From positions 62,001-126,000 of the forward strand of contig NZ_CP043473.1 of assembly GCF_008275125.1 (NCBI RefSeq): a stretch of 64,000 nt of DNA. The letters run 5' to 3'. Origin of the DNA: Chromobacterium paludis (GTDB taxonomy: Bacteria > Pseudomonadota > Gammaproteobacteria > Burkholderiales > Chromobacteriaceae). Below the pieces are notes generated by a model. It searched no databases. It worked only from the letters and a program-made list of their open reading frames with translations, and was not told the origin of the DNA. A program made the translations under genes and the position numbers. Positions 29,000-37,945 of this stretch are shown piece by piece. Position 1 is the stretch's first letter, and each line of letters begins with the position of its first letter.

Positions 29000-29887
29000 T
29001 TATTGATGTTCAGCGTCCGGCCGGCTGACGCCTGGCGGGCATTTGTAACGGTTGTAGCTCCACAGGTACTGCCTGGGGAAGCGGCGGATCAGGTTTTCCA
29101 CTTGCGCATTCATCAACGCGCAGTCGGCATCCTTGTCGCCGGTGAAGGGCTGGCTCAGTGGTTCGATGTGCACGGCGAAGCCCTGGCCGCCAGGCAGCCG
29201 CTCCCCGACGAAGAACAGCGTGGTCACGCCGCTCATCTGCGCCAGACGCGGCACCAGCGTCATGGTGTAAGCGGGGCGGCCGAAGAACGGCGCCCACACG
29301 CCCTCGCCGTTGCCGGGCACCTGGTCGGGCAGGATGATGGTGGCTTCGCCCGACTTCAACGCTTTCATCAGCACGCGCACGCCGGCGGCGGTGGCCGGCG
29401 CGGTCTTGCCCTTGCCGCGCGCGCGGCCAGCCTGCATCACGGGTTCCAGCCATTGCAGTTTGGGCGGACGGTACATGGCGGTCAGCGGGAAGGGCAGGCG
29501 GGAACTGATGTAGCGGCCGGCGATGTCATAGCTGCCCAGGTGCGGCGTGACAAAGATGATGCCATTGTTGTTTTTCAGCGCGGCCTCGACATGCTCCCAG
29601 CCTGCGCAGTGCTTGACCATGGCGGCAATGTCTTCGGGGCTGCGGCACCAGGCGATGGCCAGCTCCAGCGCGCCCTTGCCTGTTTCCGCCGCGCTCAGAT
29701 TGACTTCACCTGGTAAAAGCTGATAATTTTCGAAGATTTTACTAGAACTTAGATTCTCCCGCAGCCTAGCGGCGAAGCCGGGGGAAGCGCGATAAGTCAG
29801 TCGCCCCAGAGCGGCACCCAAACCTTGTAGCCAGGATAAGGGGAGGTGCGCCAGGACAGACAGTAGTAAATGGACTAGCTTGGACAT
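29000..29887 (-). CDS. Lipid A biosynthesis acyltransferase (LpxL family), second of two
   Basis: A 295-residue paralogue of the neighbouring acyltransferase, with the catalytic HX4D motif (H116 and D121, in TPHLGSYDIAG), the TIILPDQVPGNGEGVW loop and the C-terminal RQYLWSYNRYK. I chose ATG 29887 (MSKLVHLL); the open frame upstream runs through the metK promoter region. It is the first gene of the acyltransferase pair and divergent from metK across 76 bases. The two copies differ enough to suggest different acyl specificities. Confidence 0.9.
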   Translation of the reverse strand: MSKLVHLLLSVLAHLPLSWLQGLGAALGRLTYRASPGFAARLRENLSSSKIFENYQLLPGEVNLSAAETGKGALELAIAWCRSPEDIAAMVKHCAGWEHVEAALKNNNGIIFVTPHLGSYDIAGRYISSRLPFPLTAMYRPPKLQWLEPVMQAGRARGKGKTAPATAAGVRVLMKALKSGEATIILPDQVPGNGEGVWAPFFGRPAYTMTLVPRLAQMSGVTTLFFVGERLPGGQGFAVHIEPLSQPFTGDKDADCALMNAQVENLIRRFPRQYLWSYNRYKCPPGVSRPDAEHQ

Positions 29888-29963
29888 GAATTCAGCAGTC
29901 TGGGTCTGAAAGCGGCCTATTTTATCACCACAGGGTTTTGTATTTTTTGGGAACGCAGAATAA

Positions 29964-31133
29964 ATGAGTGAATACCTGTTTACCTCGGAATCCGTATCGG
30001 AAGGCCACCCGGACAAAGTCGCCGACCAGATTTCCGATGCCATCCTCGACGCCATCCTGCGCGAGGACAAGCACGCGCGCGTAGCGGCCGAGACCTTGGT
30101 CAACACCGGCCTGGTCGTGCTGGCGGGCGAGATCACCACCACCGCCAATGTCGACTACATCAAGGTCGCGCGCGACACCATCAAACGCATCGGCTATGAC
30201 GATTCCGAGCTGGGCTTCGATTACCGCGGCTGCGCGGTGATGGCCTGCTACGACAAGCAATCGCCGGACATCGCCCAAGGCGTCAACGAGGGCGAAGGCC
30301 TGGACCTGAACCAGGGCGCCGGCGACCAGGGCCTGATGTTCGGCTACGCGTGCGACGAAACGCCGACGCTGATGCCGTTCCCGATCTACTACGCGCACCG
30401 GCTGGTGCAGCGCCAGGCCGAACTGCGCAAGGACGGCCGCCTGCCGTGGCTGCGCCCGGACGCCAAGAGCCAGATCACTTGCGTCTACGACAGCGCCACC
30501 GGCCTGCCCAAGCGCATCGACACCGTGGTGCTGTCCACCCAGCACAGCCCGGACATCGACCACCAGACCCTGACCGAGGCGGTGATCGAGGACATCATCA
30601 AGCCGGTGCTGCCGCCGGACATGATCACGCCGGAAACGAAATTCCTGATCAACCCGACCGGCCGCTTCGTCATTGGCGGCCCGATGGGCGACTGCGGCCT
30701 GACCGGCCGCAAGATCATCGTCGACACCTACGGCGGCGCGGCCCCGCACGGCGGCGGTGCCTTCTCCGGCAAGGACCCGTCCAAGGTGGACCGCTCCGCG
30801 GCTTACGCCGGCCGTTACGTGGCGAAGAACATCGTGGCCGCCGGCCTGGCGCGCCAGTGCCAGATCCAGGTTTCCTACGCCATCGGCGTGGCCGAGCCGA
30901 CCTCGATCGCCGTGGACACCTTCGGCACCAACACCATCCCGAACGACAAGATCGTGGAGCTGGTGAAGAAGCACTTCGACCTGCGTCCGAAGGGCATCAT
31001 CCAGATGCTGGACCTGCTGCGTCCGATCTACGGCAAGACCGCCGCTTACGGCCACTTCGGCCGCGAAGAGCCGGAGTTCAGCTGGGAGCGCACCGACAAG
31101 GTGGAGGCGCTGCGCGCCGACGCCGGCCTGTAA
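29964..31133 (+). CDS. metK: S-adenosylmethionine synthetase
   Basis: Makes S-adenosylmethionine from methionine and ATP. The 389-residue protein shows the ATP/methionine motifs [17 protein letters not shown] at the N terminus, [16 protein letters not shown], and the phosphate-binding [19 protein letters not shown]. The length is normal. It opens the methyl-cycle gene group metK, ahcY, metF, each of which has its own terminator. Confidence 0.98.
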   Translation: MSEYLFTSESVSEGHPDKVADQISDAILDAILREDKHARVAAETLVNTGLVVLAGEITTTANVDYIKVARDTIKRIGYDDSELGFDYRGCAVMACYDKQSPDIAQGVNEGEGLDLNQGAGDQGLMFGYACDETPTLMPFPIYYAHRLVQRQAELRKDGRLPWLRPDAKSQITCVYDSATGLPKRIDTVVLSTQHSPDIDHQTLTEAVIEDIIKPVLPPDMITPETKFLINPTGRFVIGGPMGDCGLTGRKIIVDTYGGAAPHGGGAFSGKDPSKVDRSAAYAGRYVAKNIVAAGLARQCQIQVSYAIGVAEPTSIAVDTFGTNTIPNDKIVELVKKHFDLRPKGIIQMLDLLRPIYGKTAAYGHFGREEPEFSWERTDKVEALRADAGL

Positions 31134-31157
31134 GCGTTCCGTCGCCGGGATCCAAAG

Positions 31158-31184
31158 CCGCCAGCCCATGCTGGCGGTTTTTTT
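31158..31184 (+). terminator. Terminator of metK
   Basis: An 8-bp stem CCGCCAGC / GCTGGCGG with a CCAT loop, followed by seven Ts. Confidence 0.9.
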
Positions 31185-31232
31185 ATGCCTGGCCATGGCA
31201 TGTCCGCGGCTATATTTTCCGCCGGAAGCCGG

Positions 31233-31238
31233 TATAAT
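31233..31238 (+). promoter_or_regulatory. -10 element of the ahcY transcript
   Basis: A perfect TATAAT lies 12 bases before the riboswitch begins, so transcription should start at or just before the aptamer. The matching -35 region at about 31210-31215 is poor. Confidence 0.6.
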
Positions 31239-31249
31239 CGACCGGCATG

Positions 31250-31334
31250 CCGAGGGGCGCTGCGAGGAGGTGGTCCTCCCCAGGCTCGGCGCGCCGCCGC
31301 CATCGGGCCGGCGATCCAACGGCGCTCACCTGAC
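31250..31334 (+). promoter_or_regulatory. SAH riboswitch upstream of ahcY
   Basis: The leader contains the conserved blocks of the S-adenosylhomocysteine riboswitch in order: CCGAGGGGCGCTGCGA (31250-31265), a variable hairpin GGAGG-tggt-CCTCC, then CAGGCTCGG (31281-31289) whose CTCGG pairs with CCGAG, a second variable hairpin, and finally CGGCGCTCACCTGA (31320-31333), which supplies the pseudoknot strand. The known class senses SAH and raises expression of SAH hydrolase, and the gene that follows is exactly that enzyme. Confidence 0.92.
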
Positions 31335-31407
31335 TCATGACCGTGGCGGGCACGGGATGACGGGTGGGCCGCATCCTGCCTGGCCGCGTGAACAAGGATG
31401 CTTCACG

Positions 31408-32823
31408 ATGGCTGACTTTTCCGACTTTCATGTAGCAGACATCTCGCTTGCCGGCTGGGGCCGCAAGGAGTTGAACATCGCCGAAACCGAAATGCCGGGC
31501 CTGATGGCCACGCGCGACGAGTATCGCGCCAGCCAGCCGCTGCGCGGCGCCCGCATCGCCGGCAGCCTGCACATGACGGTGCAAACCGCGGTGCTGATCG
31601 AAACCCTGGTTGCGCTGGGCGCCGAAGTGCGCTGGGCTTCGTGCAATATCTTCTCCACCCAGGACCACGCCGCCGCGGCCATCGCGGCCGCCGGCATTCC
31701 GGTGTTCGCGTTCAAGGGCGAGAGCCTGGACGAGTACTGGGAGTTCAGTCACAAGATCTTCGAATGGCCCGCCGGCCAGCCGGCCAATATGATCCTGGAC
31801 GACGGCGGCGACGCCACCTTGCTGTTGATGCTGGGCAGCAAGGCCGAGAAGGACATCGGCGTGCTGGCGCACCCGACCAATGAGGAAGAGACCGCGCTGT
31901 TCGCCTCGATCAAGCGCCATCTGGCCATCGACCCGCAGTGGTACTCCAAGCGCCTGGAACACATCCAGGGCGTGACCGAGGAAACCACCACCGGCGTGCA
32001 CCGCCTGTACCAGATGGAGAAGGACGGGCATTTGCCGTTCCCGGCGATCAATGTCAACGACTCCGTCACCAAGTCCAAGTTCGACAACCTGTACGGCTGC
32101 CGCGAATCTCTGGTGGACGGCATCAAGCGCGCCACCGACGTGATGGTGGCCGGCAAGGTGGCGGTGGTGCTGGGCTACGGCGATGTGGGCAAGGGCTGCG
32201 CGCAGAGCCTGCGCGGGCTGGGCGCCACGGTGTGGGTGACCGAGATCGACCCGATTTGCGCGCTGCAGGCGGCGATGGAAGGCTACCGCGTGGTGCGCAT
32301 GGACGAGGTGGCCGATCAGGCCGACATCTTCGTCACCGCCACCGGCAACGTCGGCGTGATCACCCATGAGCACATGAAGAAGATGCGCAATAACGCCATC
32401 GTCTGCAATATCGGCCACTTCGACAGCGAGATCGAAGTCGCCAGCCTTCGCCAGTACCAGTGGGATAATATCAAGCCGCAGGTGGATCACATTGTCTTCC
32501 CGCCCCAGGGCAATGAACCGGCCAAGCGCATCATCCTGCTGGCCGAAGGCCGCCTGGTGAACCTGGGCTGCGCCACCGGCCATCCCAGCTTCGTGATGTC
32601 CAACAGCTTCACCAACCAGGTGCTGGCGCAGATCGAGCTGTTCGCCAACGGCAACAAGTACGATAAAAAGGTGTACGTGCTGCCCAAGCATCTGGACGAG
32701 AAGGTGGCCCGTCTGCACCTGGCCCGCATCGGCGCGCGGCTGACCGAGCTGTCCGACCAGCAGGCCGCCTACATCAGCGTGCCCAAGCAAGGCCCTTATA
32801 AGCCGGATCACTATCGTTATTGA
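31408..32823 (+). CDS. ahcY: S-adenosylhomocysteine hydrolase
   Basis: Splits SAH, a strong inhibitor of methyltransferases, into adenosine and homocysteine. The 471-residue protein has the N-terminal substrate domain ([16 protein letters not shown]), the NAD-binding GYGDVGKG starting at residue 256, and the C-terminal KPDHYRY end whose lysine and tyrosine reach the NAD of the neighbouring subunit. I chose ATG 31408 ([11 protein letters not shown]), preceded by AAGGA, over upstream in-frame starts that would lie inside the riboswitch. It is induced by its own substrate through that riboswitch. Confidence 0.98.
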   Translation: MADFSDFHVADISLAGWGRKELNIAETEMPGLMATRDEYRASQPLRGARIAGSLHMTVQTAVLIETLVALGAEVRWASCNIFSTQDHAAAAIAAAGIPVFAFKGESLDEYWEFSHKIFEWPAGQPANMILDDGGDATLLLMLGSKAEKDIGVLAHPTNEEETALFASIKRHLAIDPQWYSKRLEHIQGVTEETTTGVHRLYQMEKDGHLPFPAINVNDSVTKSKFDNLYGCRESLVDGIKRATDVMVAGKVAVVLGYGDVGKGCAQSLRGLGATVWVTEIDPICALQAAMEGYRVVRMDEVADQADIFVTATGNVGVITHEHMKKMRNNAIVCNIGHFDSEIEVASLRQYQWDNIKPQVDHIVFPPQGNEPAKRIILLAEGRLVNLGCATGHPSFVMSNSFTNQVLAQIELFANGNKYDKKVYVLPKHLDEKVARLHLARIGARLTELSDQQAAYISVPKQGPYKPDHYRY

Positions 32824-32840
32824 TTATTGAACCAAGGCGA

Positions 32841-32879
32841 AACGGACAGCGCCCCTAGAATGGAGCTGTCCGTTTTTTG
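32841..32879 (+). terminator. Terminator of ahcY
   Basis: A 10-bp stem AACGGACAGC (32841-32850) / GCTGTCCGTT (32865-32874), running into a T tract. Confidence 0.85.
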
Positions 32880-32948
32880 CGACAGGCACGAGACGACAGC
32901 CGGCGCGAGACCGGCAAGCCAGCCAGGACAGCGATAGAGAGGATCACC

Positions 32949-33785
32949 ATGACGCAGACGCCGCGCACCTTCAGTTTCGAATTTTTCCCGCCCAAAACGC
33001 CGGAAGGCATCGCCAAGCTGCGCACCACGCGCCAGCAGCTGGCCCAGTTCAAACCACAGTTCTTCTCGGTGACTTTTGGCGCCGGTGGAACCACCCGCGA
33101 CGGCACCCTGTCTACCGTGCTGGAAATCCGCAGCGAAGGGCAGGCCGCCGCGCCGCACCTGTCCTGCATCGGCTCCACCCGCGAGAACATCGCCGCCATT
33201 CTCAATGAGTATCGTTCCAACGGCATCCGCCACTTGGTGGCGCTGCGCGGCGACATCCCGTCCGGCATGGTGGCGGCCGGCGAATTCCGCTACGCCAACG
33301 AGCTGGTGGCGTTCATTCGCGCCGAGCACGGCGATCACTTCCATATCGAAGTGGCCGCCTATCCGGAGTTCCATCCGCAGGCCCGTTCCGCCGAGGATGA
33401 TCTGAACAACTTCGTGCGCAAGGTCCGGGCCGGCGCCGATTCGGCGATGACCCAGTACTTTTTCAACGCCGACAGCTATTTCCGCTTCGTCGACGAGGCG
33501 CGCGCGCGCGGGGTGGACATTCCCATCGTGCCCGGTATCATGCCGATTTCCAATTTTGGCCAGCTCTGCCGCTTCTCCGACATGTGCGGGGCGGAGGTGC
33601 CGCGTTGGCTGCGCCTGCGCATGCAGGCTTATTACGACGACACCGCATCCATCCGCGCGCTGGGGCTGGATGTGGTGACCGAGCTGTGCGACCGCCTGCT
33701 GCAAGGCGGCGCGCCCGGCCTGCACTTTTATACCTTGAACCAGGCAGGCCTGGTCTCCACCATCTGGCAGAGGCTGGGTCTGTGA
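32949..33785 (+). CDS. metF: 5,10-methylenetetrahydrofolate reductase
   Basis: Makes 5-methyltetrahydrofolate, the methyl donor for homocysteine remethylation, with FAD. The 278-residue TIM-barrel enzyme begins [14 protein letters not shown], with the catalytic glutamate in FEFFPP. It also carries the FAD/folate stretches [19 protein letters not shown] and [10 protein letters not shown] chose ATG 32949, preceded by GAGAGGAT. Its place behind ahcY matches many proteobacteria and closes the methyl cycle with metK. Confidence 0.96.
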   Translation: MTQTPRTFSFEFFPPKTPEGIAKLRTTRQQLAQFKPQFFSVTFGAGGTTRDGTLSTVLEIRSEGQAAAPHLSCIGSTRENIAAILNEYRSNGIRHLVALRGDIPSGMVAAGEFRYANELVAFIRAEHGDHFHIEVAAYPEFHPQARSAEDDLNNFVRKVRAGADSAMTQYFFNADSYFRFVDEARARGVDIPIVPGIMPISNFGQLCRFSDMCGAEVPRWLRLRMQAYYDDTASIRALGLDVVTELCDRLLQGGAPGLHFYTLNQAGLVSTIWQRLGL

Positions 33786-33837
33786 CGGCAAGCGGGCGGT
33801 TTGCCGCCGTCCGCAGCCGCAAGCCACAGGAAAGCCC

Positions 33838-34383
33838 ATGCAAGACCAACAAACCGCTTCCATCGAACCGCGAAAATCGCTGCTCGGCCAGGTGATTTTC
33901 AGCAGCCGCTGGCTGCAACTGCCCATCTATCTCGGCCTGATCGTGGTGCAAGGCGTGTACGCGTGGAAATTCCTCGCCCAGCTGTGGGAGCTGCTGGAGG
34001 GGCTGAACCACCTGACCGAAACCGACATCATGCTGGCGGTGCTGGGCCTGATCGACGTGGTGATGATCGCCAACCTGCTGGTGATGGTGACGGTGGGCGG
34101 CTATGAGACCTTCGTGTCGCGCCTGCGCATCGACACTCACCCGGACCAGCCGGAGTGGCTGGACCATGTCAATGCCTCGGTGCTGAAGGTGAAGCTGTCC
34201 ATGGCCATCATCAGCATCTCGTCCATCCACCTGCTGCAGACCTTCATCAACGCCAGCCGCATCGACGAGCACACCATCAAGTGGCAGCTGTTTTTGCACC
34301 TGGCCTTCTTGTTGTCGGCGGCCGCCATCGCCTATACCGACAAGCTCTTGGCCGGCGCCACCGCCCATCACGCGCGCGCTTGA
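33838..34383 (+). CDS. UPF0114 (YqhA-like) membrane protein
   Basis: A 181-residue protein with about four membrane helices, matching the UPF0114/TIGR00645 family: [18 protein letters not shown] near residues 26-43, [19 protein letters not shown] near 73-91, and [17 protein letters not shown] near 119-135. The family is widespread and its function is unknown. It lies 52 bases after metF and may share its transcript. A bidirectional terminator follows. Confidence 0.85.
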   Translation: MQDQQTASIEPRKSLLGQVIFSSRWLQLPIYLGLIVVQGVYAWKFLAQLWELLEGLNHLTETDIMLAVLGLIDVVMIANLLVMVTVGGYETFVSRLRIDTHPDQPEWLDHVNASVLKVKLSMAIISISSIHLLQTFINASRIDEHTIKWQLFLHLAFLLSAAAIAYTDKLLAGATAHHARA

Positions 34384-34398
34384 GCCTGGCCCGGAAAG

Positions 34399-34426
34399 CA
34401 AAACGGCCCATGCGGGCCGTTTTTTA
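34399..34426. terminator. Bidirectional terminator between UPF0114 and the Lrp-type gene
   Basis: AAACGGCCC (34401-34409) pairs with GGGCCGTTT (34414-34422), with A and T tracts on the two sides. Confidence 0.85.
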
Positions 34427-34442
34427 TTGCCGAAAGCGAGCG

Positions 34443-34925
34443 TCAGCCGCGCATCTGCCCCAGGGGCAGCGCGGTGGTGCGCTTGATCTCCTTCAGCACG
34501 AAGCTGGACTTCACATCCTCCACGCCCGGATGCTGCAGCAACTCGTCCATCACGAAGCGGGAGAAGTGCTCCATATCTTCGAAATACACTTGCAGCAGAT
34601 AGTCCATTTCGCCTGTCATGGCGAAACAGTTGATCACTTCCGGCCAGCTTTGCACCGCTTCGATGAAGCTTTGCAGATGCATATTGCCGCGCTTCTCCAG
34701 CGTCACGCGCACCCAGGCCTGCAGGCCCAGACCGATATGCGCAGGATCGAGCAGAGCCACGTATTGGCGGATCACGCCGGACTCCTCCAGCTGCTTCAGC
34801 CGGCGCAGACAGGGCGACGGCGACAGCGCCACGCGCTCGGCCAGCTCGACGTTGGTCAAGCGGCCATCCAGCTGCAATTCGGCCAGAATACGCAAGTCTG
34901 TCTTATCTAATGTAAGACTTGGCAT
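34443..34925 (-). CDS. Lrp/AsnC family transcriptional regulator
   Basis: A 160-residue regulator with an N-terminal winged helix-turn-helix (LDKTDLRILAELQLDG..., recognition helix around SPSPCLRRLKQLEESG) and a C-terminal RAM ligand-binding domain (residues 65-150, containing GEMDYLLQVYFEDMEHF). Lrp-type proteins form dimers to octamers and usually respond to an amino acid. It is divergent from hpd, the first gene of tyrosine breakdown, across 425 bases, so control of that cluster by an aromatic amino acid is a reasonable inference. The 425-base spacing is unusually long. Confidence 0.9.
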   Translation of the reverse strand: MPSLTLDKTDLRILAELQLDGRLTNVELAERVALSPSPCLRRLKQLEESGVIRQYVALLDPAHIGLGLQAWVRVTLEKRGNMHLQSFIEAVQSWPEVINCFAMTGEMDYLLQVYFEDMEHFSRFVMDELLQHPGVEDVKSSFVLKEIKRTTALPLGQMRG

Positions 34926-35107
34926 ATTTTCTCCTGTTTATCGGTTTGTAAAGGCATTTTATTCTTTAGTTTTAACTATGAAAAGCAATTTAGCAAGAAA
35001 ATTGCCATGACCTTTCCATAGAATAAAAAGCCTAAATCGCCAACGGCAGCAGCAAGACTGCCGAGGCATGTCGATGGTGGGCAACAGCAGAAAACGATGC
35101 ATAGATC

Positions 35108-35183
35108 CGGAGAGTTTGCCGTCCCGCCCATCGGCGGCTGGCCAGAGGCGCATGTCCCCAAGCGCCCCGACTCCCACTCTCTG
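35108..35183. ncRNA. Candidate structured RNA element (three-way junction) between the Lrp-type gene and hpd
   Basis: GAGAGT (35110-35115) and ACTCTC (35176-35181) can form a closing stem. It encloses two perfect hairpins: CCGCC-catc-GGCGG (35124-35137) and GGCGC...GCGCC (35147-35151 with 35162-35166). Being palindromic, the fold could form on either strand, as the leader of hpd (plus) or of the regulator gene (minus). It does not match the conserved core of any riboswitch class I can recognise. The rest of the 34926-35350 gap contains no gene that I can support, only an imperfect palindrome around AAACGTTT at 35263-35278. Confidence 0.3.
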
Positions 35184-35350
35184 CTGCTTCCCTCTAGTCG
35201 AAACTGCCAACTACCCGCCATGCGGTGCAGACGGGCGGTCTGCTTACTTAAACGCCTTTAGTCTACAAACGTTTACAGAGAACGCTCAAACGAGTGAATT
35301 ATTGCCGTCCATACCATCTGGACGCGATCTATATAACAGAGGAGAAGCAG

Positions 35351-36424
35351 ATGAAAATGGAAACCATGCTGGAGAACCCGCTCGCCACCGACGGCTTCGA
35401 GTTCGTCGAATACACCGCGCCGGACGCCGCAGGCGCTGAGAAGCTGCGCGAGTTGTTCCTGTCGCTGGGCTTCACCGAAGTGGCCCGCCACCGCAGCAAG
35501 AACGTCAGCCTGTTCCGCCAGGGCGACATCAACTTCATCCTGAACGCCGAATTGAGCCAGCCCGCCAGCGAGTTCGCCCATGCGCACGGCCCGTCCGCCT
35601 GCGCCATGGCTTGGCGCGTCAAGGACGCCGCCAAGGCCTATGAATATGCCTTGGCCCATGGCGCCCAGCCCTATCAGCGCCCCATCGGCGTCATGGAGCT
35701 GAACATCCCGGCAGTGCAGGGCATAGGCGGCTCCGCCTTGTACTTCGTCGACCGCTACGGTCCGGAGCACAGCATCTACGACGTGGACTTCGTGCCGCTG
35801 GACGGCGTGGACCAGCACCCGTTCGGCGTGGGCCTGACCCTGATCGACCACCTGACCCACAATGTGCAGCGCGGGAATATGGCCAAGTGGGCGGACTTCT
35901 ACACCGGCATCGCCAACTTCCGCGAAATCCGCTACTTCGACATTGAAGGCAAGCTGACCGGCCTGGTGTCCAAGGCCATGACCAGCCCGTGCGGCAAGAT
36001 CCGCATCCCGATCAACGAATCGTCCGACGACAAGAGCCAGATCGAGGAATTCCTGCGCCAGTACAACGGCGAGGGCATCCAGCACATCGCGCTGACCACC
36101 GATGACATCTACACCACGGTAGAGACGCTGAAGGCGCGCGGCACCCGCTTCCTGGATACGCCTGACACCTATTACGAGAAGGTGGACGCGCGCGTGCCGG
36201 GTCATGGCGAGGATGTGGCCCGCCTGAAGAAGAACAGCATCCTGATCGACGGCGCGCCGGTGGAAGGCATCCTGCTGCAGATCTTCACCGAAACCGTGAT
36301 CGGCCCCATCTTCTTCGAGATCATCCAGCGCAAGGGCAACGAAGGCTTCGGCGAAGGCAACTTCAAGGCCCTGTTCGAATCCATCGAAGAAGACCAGATC
36401 CGCCGCGGCGTGCTGAAGGCCTGA
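35351..36424 (+). CDS. hpd: 4-hydroxyphenylpyruvate dioxygenase
   Basis: Turns 4-hydroxyphenylpyruvate into homogentisate, the first committed step of tyrosine breakdown. It is a 357-residue non-haem iron enzyme of the vicinal oxygen chelate fold. The iron ligands are H167 (in LIDHLTHNV), H245 (in GIQHIALTT) and E323 (in IFFEIIQRKG). The typical C-terminal NFKALFESIEEDQIRRG is present. ATG 35351 follows GAGGAGAAGC. It is the first gene of hpd-hmgA-fahA-maiA. Confidence 0.97.
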   Translation: MKMETMLENPLATDGFEFVEYTAPDAAGAEKLRELFLSLGFTEVARHRSKNVSLFRQGDINFILNAELSQPASEFAHAHGPSACAMAWRVKDAAKAYEYALAHGAQPYQRPIGVMELNIPAVQGIGGSALYFVDRYGPEHSIYDVDFVPLDGVDQHPFGVGLTLIDHLTHNVQRGNMAKWADFYTGIANFREIRYFDIEGKLTGLVSKAMTSPCGKIRIPINESSDDKSQIEEFLRQYNGEGIQHIALTTDDIYTTVETLKARGTRFLDTPDTYYEKVDARVPGHGEDVARLKKNSILIDGAPVEGILLQIFTETVIGPIFFEIIQRKGNEGFGEGNFKALFESIEEDQIRRGVLKA

Positions 36425-36505
36425 GCGGCCAGCCACTGAAAACGGTTCTGGGTGCCGTCGCTTCCCGTTCAAACCGGCGCGTGACGGCAGCCCAAAGCAA
36501 CTTGG

Positions 36506-36619
36506 CCACGCAAATACGCGGAAGGACACGGAAACGCAAGAACGGGCAAAATCCTTGCGCCTCTTGAGGCATGGATTCACGCTCAGAATGCTTTCCGTGT
36601 TTTGTGTGTATTTCCGCGG
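36506..36619. repeat. Imperfect inverted-repeat element between hpd and hmgA
   Basis: The left arm (36506-36535, core CGCGGAAGGACACGGAAAC) and the right arm (36591-36619, core CTTTCCGTGTTTTGTG) are imperfect inverse complements of about 28 bases around a 55-base centre. A related element lies at 54594-54712, with the shared arm core GGAA-GACACG-AAA. It fills most of the hpd-hmgA gap and contains no open frame of note. Confidence 0.55.
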
Positions 36620-36637
36620 CAAAACAGGATTGTCAAA

Positions 36638-37771
36638 ATGCGTAAATGGATCAGTTTTCCGCACCGCGAAGGCACCATCTCGCGCCAGGCCCACGCCGAC
36701 TTGCCGGCCGAAGGCATCTACGAGCGTGAAGTGGGCCGCAGCGGCTTCTTCGGCCCGGCCACCCACCTGCACCACAAGCATCCGCCCACCGGCTGGAGCG
36801 ACTGGGACGGCCCGCTGCGCCCGCGCGCCTTCGACCTGAACGAACTGCCGCACGGCGCGCCGGCGCCCTGGGAGGCGCCGCTGGTGTTGCACAACGCCCA
36901 GTGCAAGGTGCGCATCTGGCGCTGCGAGCAAGCCATGACCCAGCTGTTCCGCAACGGCGACGGCGACGATCTGCTGTTCATCCACGCCGGCAGCGGCGAG
37001 CTGTTCTGCGACTACGGCCACCTGAGCTACCGCGACGGCGACTATTTGCTGATCCCGCGCTCCACCAGCTGGCGCATTGAACCGGCCAGCCCCACCACCA
37101 TGCTGATGATTGAAACCAGCAACGGCGCCTACCAGCTGCCGGAAAAAGGCCTGGTGGGCCCGCACGCCATCTTCGACGAGGCGGTGCTGGACGTGCCGGC
37201 CATCGACGACGCCTTCAAGGCGCAGCAGACCGAAGACCCGTGGCAGGTGGTGATCAAGCGCCGCGGCGCGCTGTCCACCGTCACCTACCCCTTCAACCCG
37301 CTGGACGCCATAGGTTGGCACGGCAATCTGTCGGTGGCGCGCGTCAACTGGCGCGACATCCGCCCGCTGATGAGCCACCGCTATCACCTGCCGCCATCGG
37401 CCCACACCACCTTCGTCGCCGACGGTTTTGTGATCTGCACCTTCGTGCCGCGTCCCATCGAGTCCGACCCAGGCGCGCTCAAAGTCCCGTTCTATCACAA
37501 CAACGACGACTACGACGAAGTGATCTTCTACCACGCCGGAGACTTCTTCAGCCGCGACAACATCAAGCCCGGCATGATGACCTTCCACCCGGCCGGCTTC
37601 ACGCATGGCCCGCACCCCAAGGCTTTCGCCAAGGCGATGACGGACCCGAAGACCTTCACCGACGAGGTGGCGGTGATGATAGACACCCGCGACGCGCTGG
37701 AGCAGGGGCCGGGCCTCGCCTCCGTGGAGTGGCAGGGTTACGTGGATAGCTGGAAGCCCAAGCAGGCCTGA
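36638..37771 (+). CDS. hmgA: Homogentisate 1,2-dioxygenase
   Basis: Opens the ring of homogentisate to give maleylacetoacetate. The 377-residue protein is of the shorter bacterial type (many homologues are about 430 residues). The iron-site region near the C terminus reads FYHNNDDYDEVIFYHAG and PAGFTHGPHP, giving likely ligands H287, E294 and H323. I chose ATG 36638 (MRKWISFPHREG); the frame upstream is part of the inverted-repeat element. It is the second gene of the tyrosine cluster. Confidence 0.9.
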   Translation: MRKWISFPHREGTISRQAHADLPAEGIYEREVGRSGFFGPATHLHHKHPPTGWSDWDGPLRPRAFDLNELPHGAPAPWEAPLVLHNAQCKVRIWRCEQAMTQLFRNGDGDDLLFIHAGSGELFCDYGHLSYRDGDYLLIPRSTSWRIEPASPTTMLMIETSNGAYQLPEKGLVGPHAIFDEAVLDVPAIDDAFKAQQTEDPWQVVIKRRGALSTVTYPFNPLDAIGWHGNLSVARVNWRDIRPLMSHRYHLPPSAHTTFVADGFVICTFVPRPIESDPGALKVPFYHNNDDYDEVIFYHAGDFFSRDNIKPGMMTFHPAGFTHGPHPKAFAKAMTDPKTFTDEVAVMIDTRDALEQGPGLASVEWQGYVDSWKPKQA

Positions 37772-37785
37772 CGCCATTGCTGCTG

Positions 37786-37869
37786 CGCGAGCCGATCTCG
37801 GCGCTGCGATGCTCGCGGTACGATTTGTACCGCTGCGCTTCTCTCGTCGACCTCGGCCCGCTCGCGACG
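37786..37869. repeat. Long imperfect palindrome between hmgA and fahA
   Basis: The centre is a perfect 7-bp hairpin GCGGTAC-gattt-GTACCGC (37815-37833). Flanking GC-rich sequence pairs imperfectly out to GCGAGC near 37786 and GCTCGC near 37861-37866. There is no T tract, so it looks more like a dispersed repeat or mRNA-processing hairpin than a terminator. Confidence 0.45.
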
Positions 37870-37945
37870 CAATCGCATTCAGGCCGAGCTGAAAATGGAT
37901 ATAGAGAAACGGCCCGCAGCGGCCGCTAGCAGAAAGAACATCAAG

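Noticed and set aside
35108..35183. Reading this element as a glycine riboswitch
   Set aside because: GGAGAG and CTCTC flanks are suggestive, but the conserved core (CGCCGAAGG and TCTCAGG) is missing on both strands.
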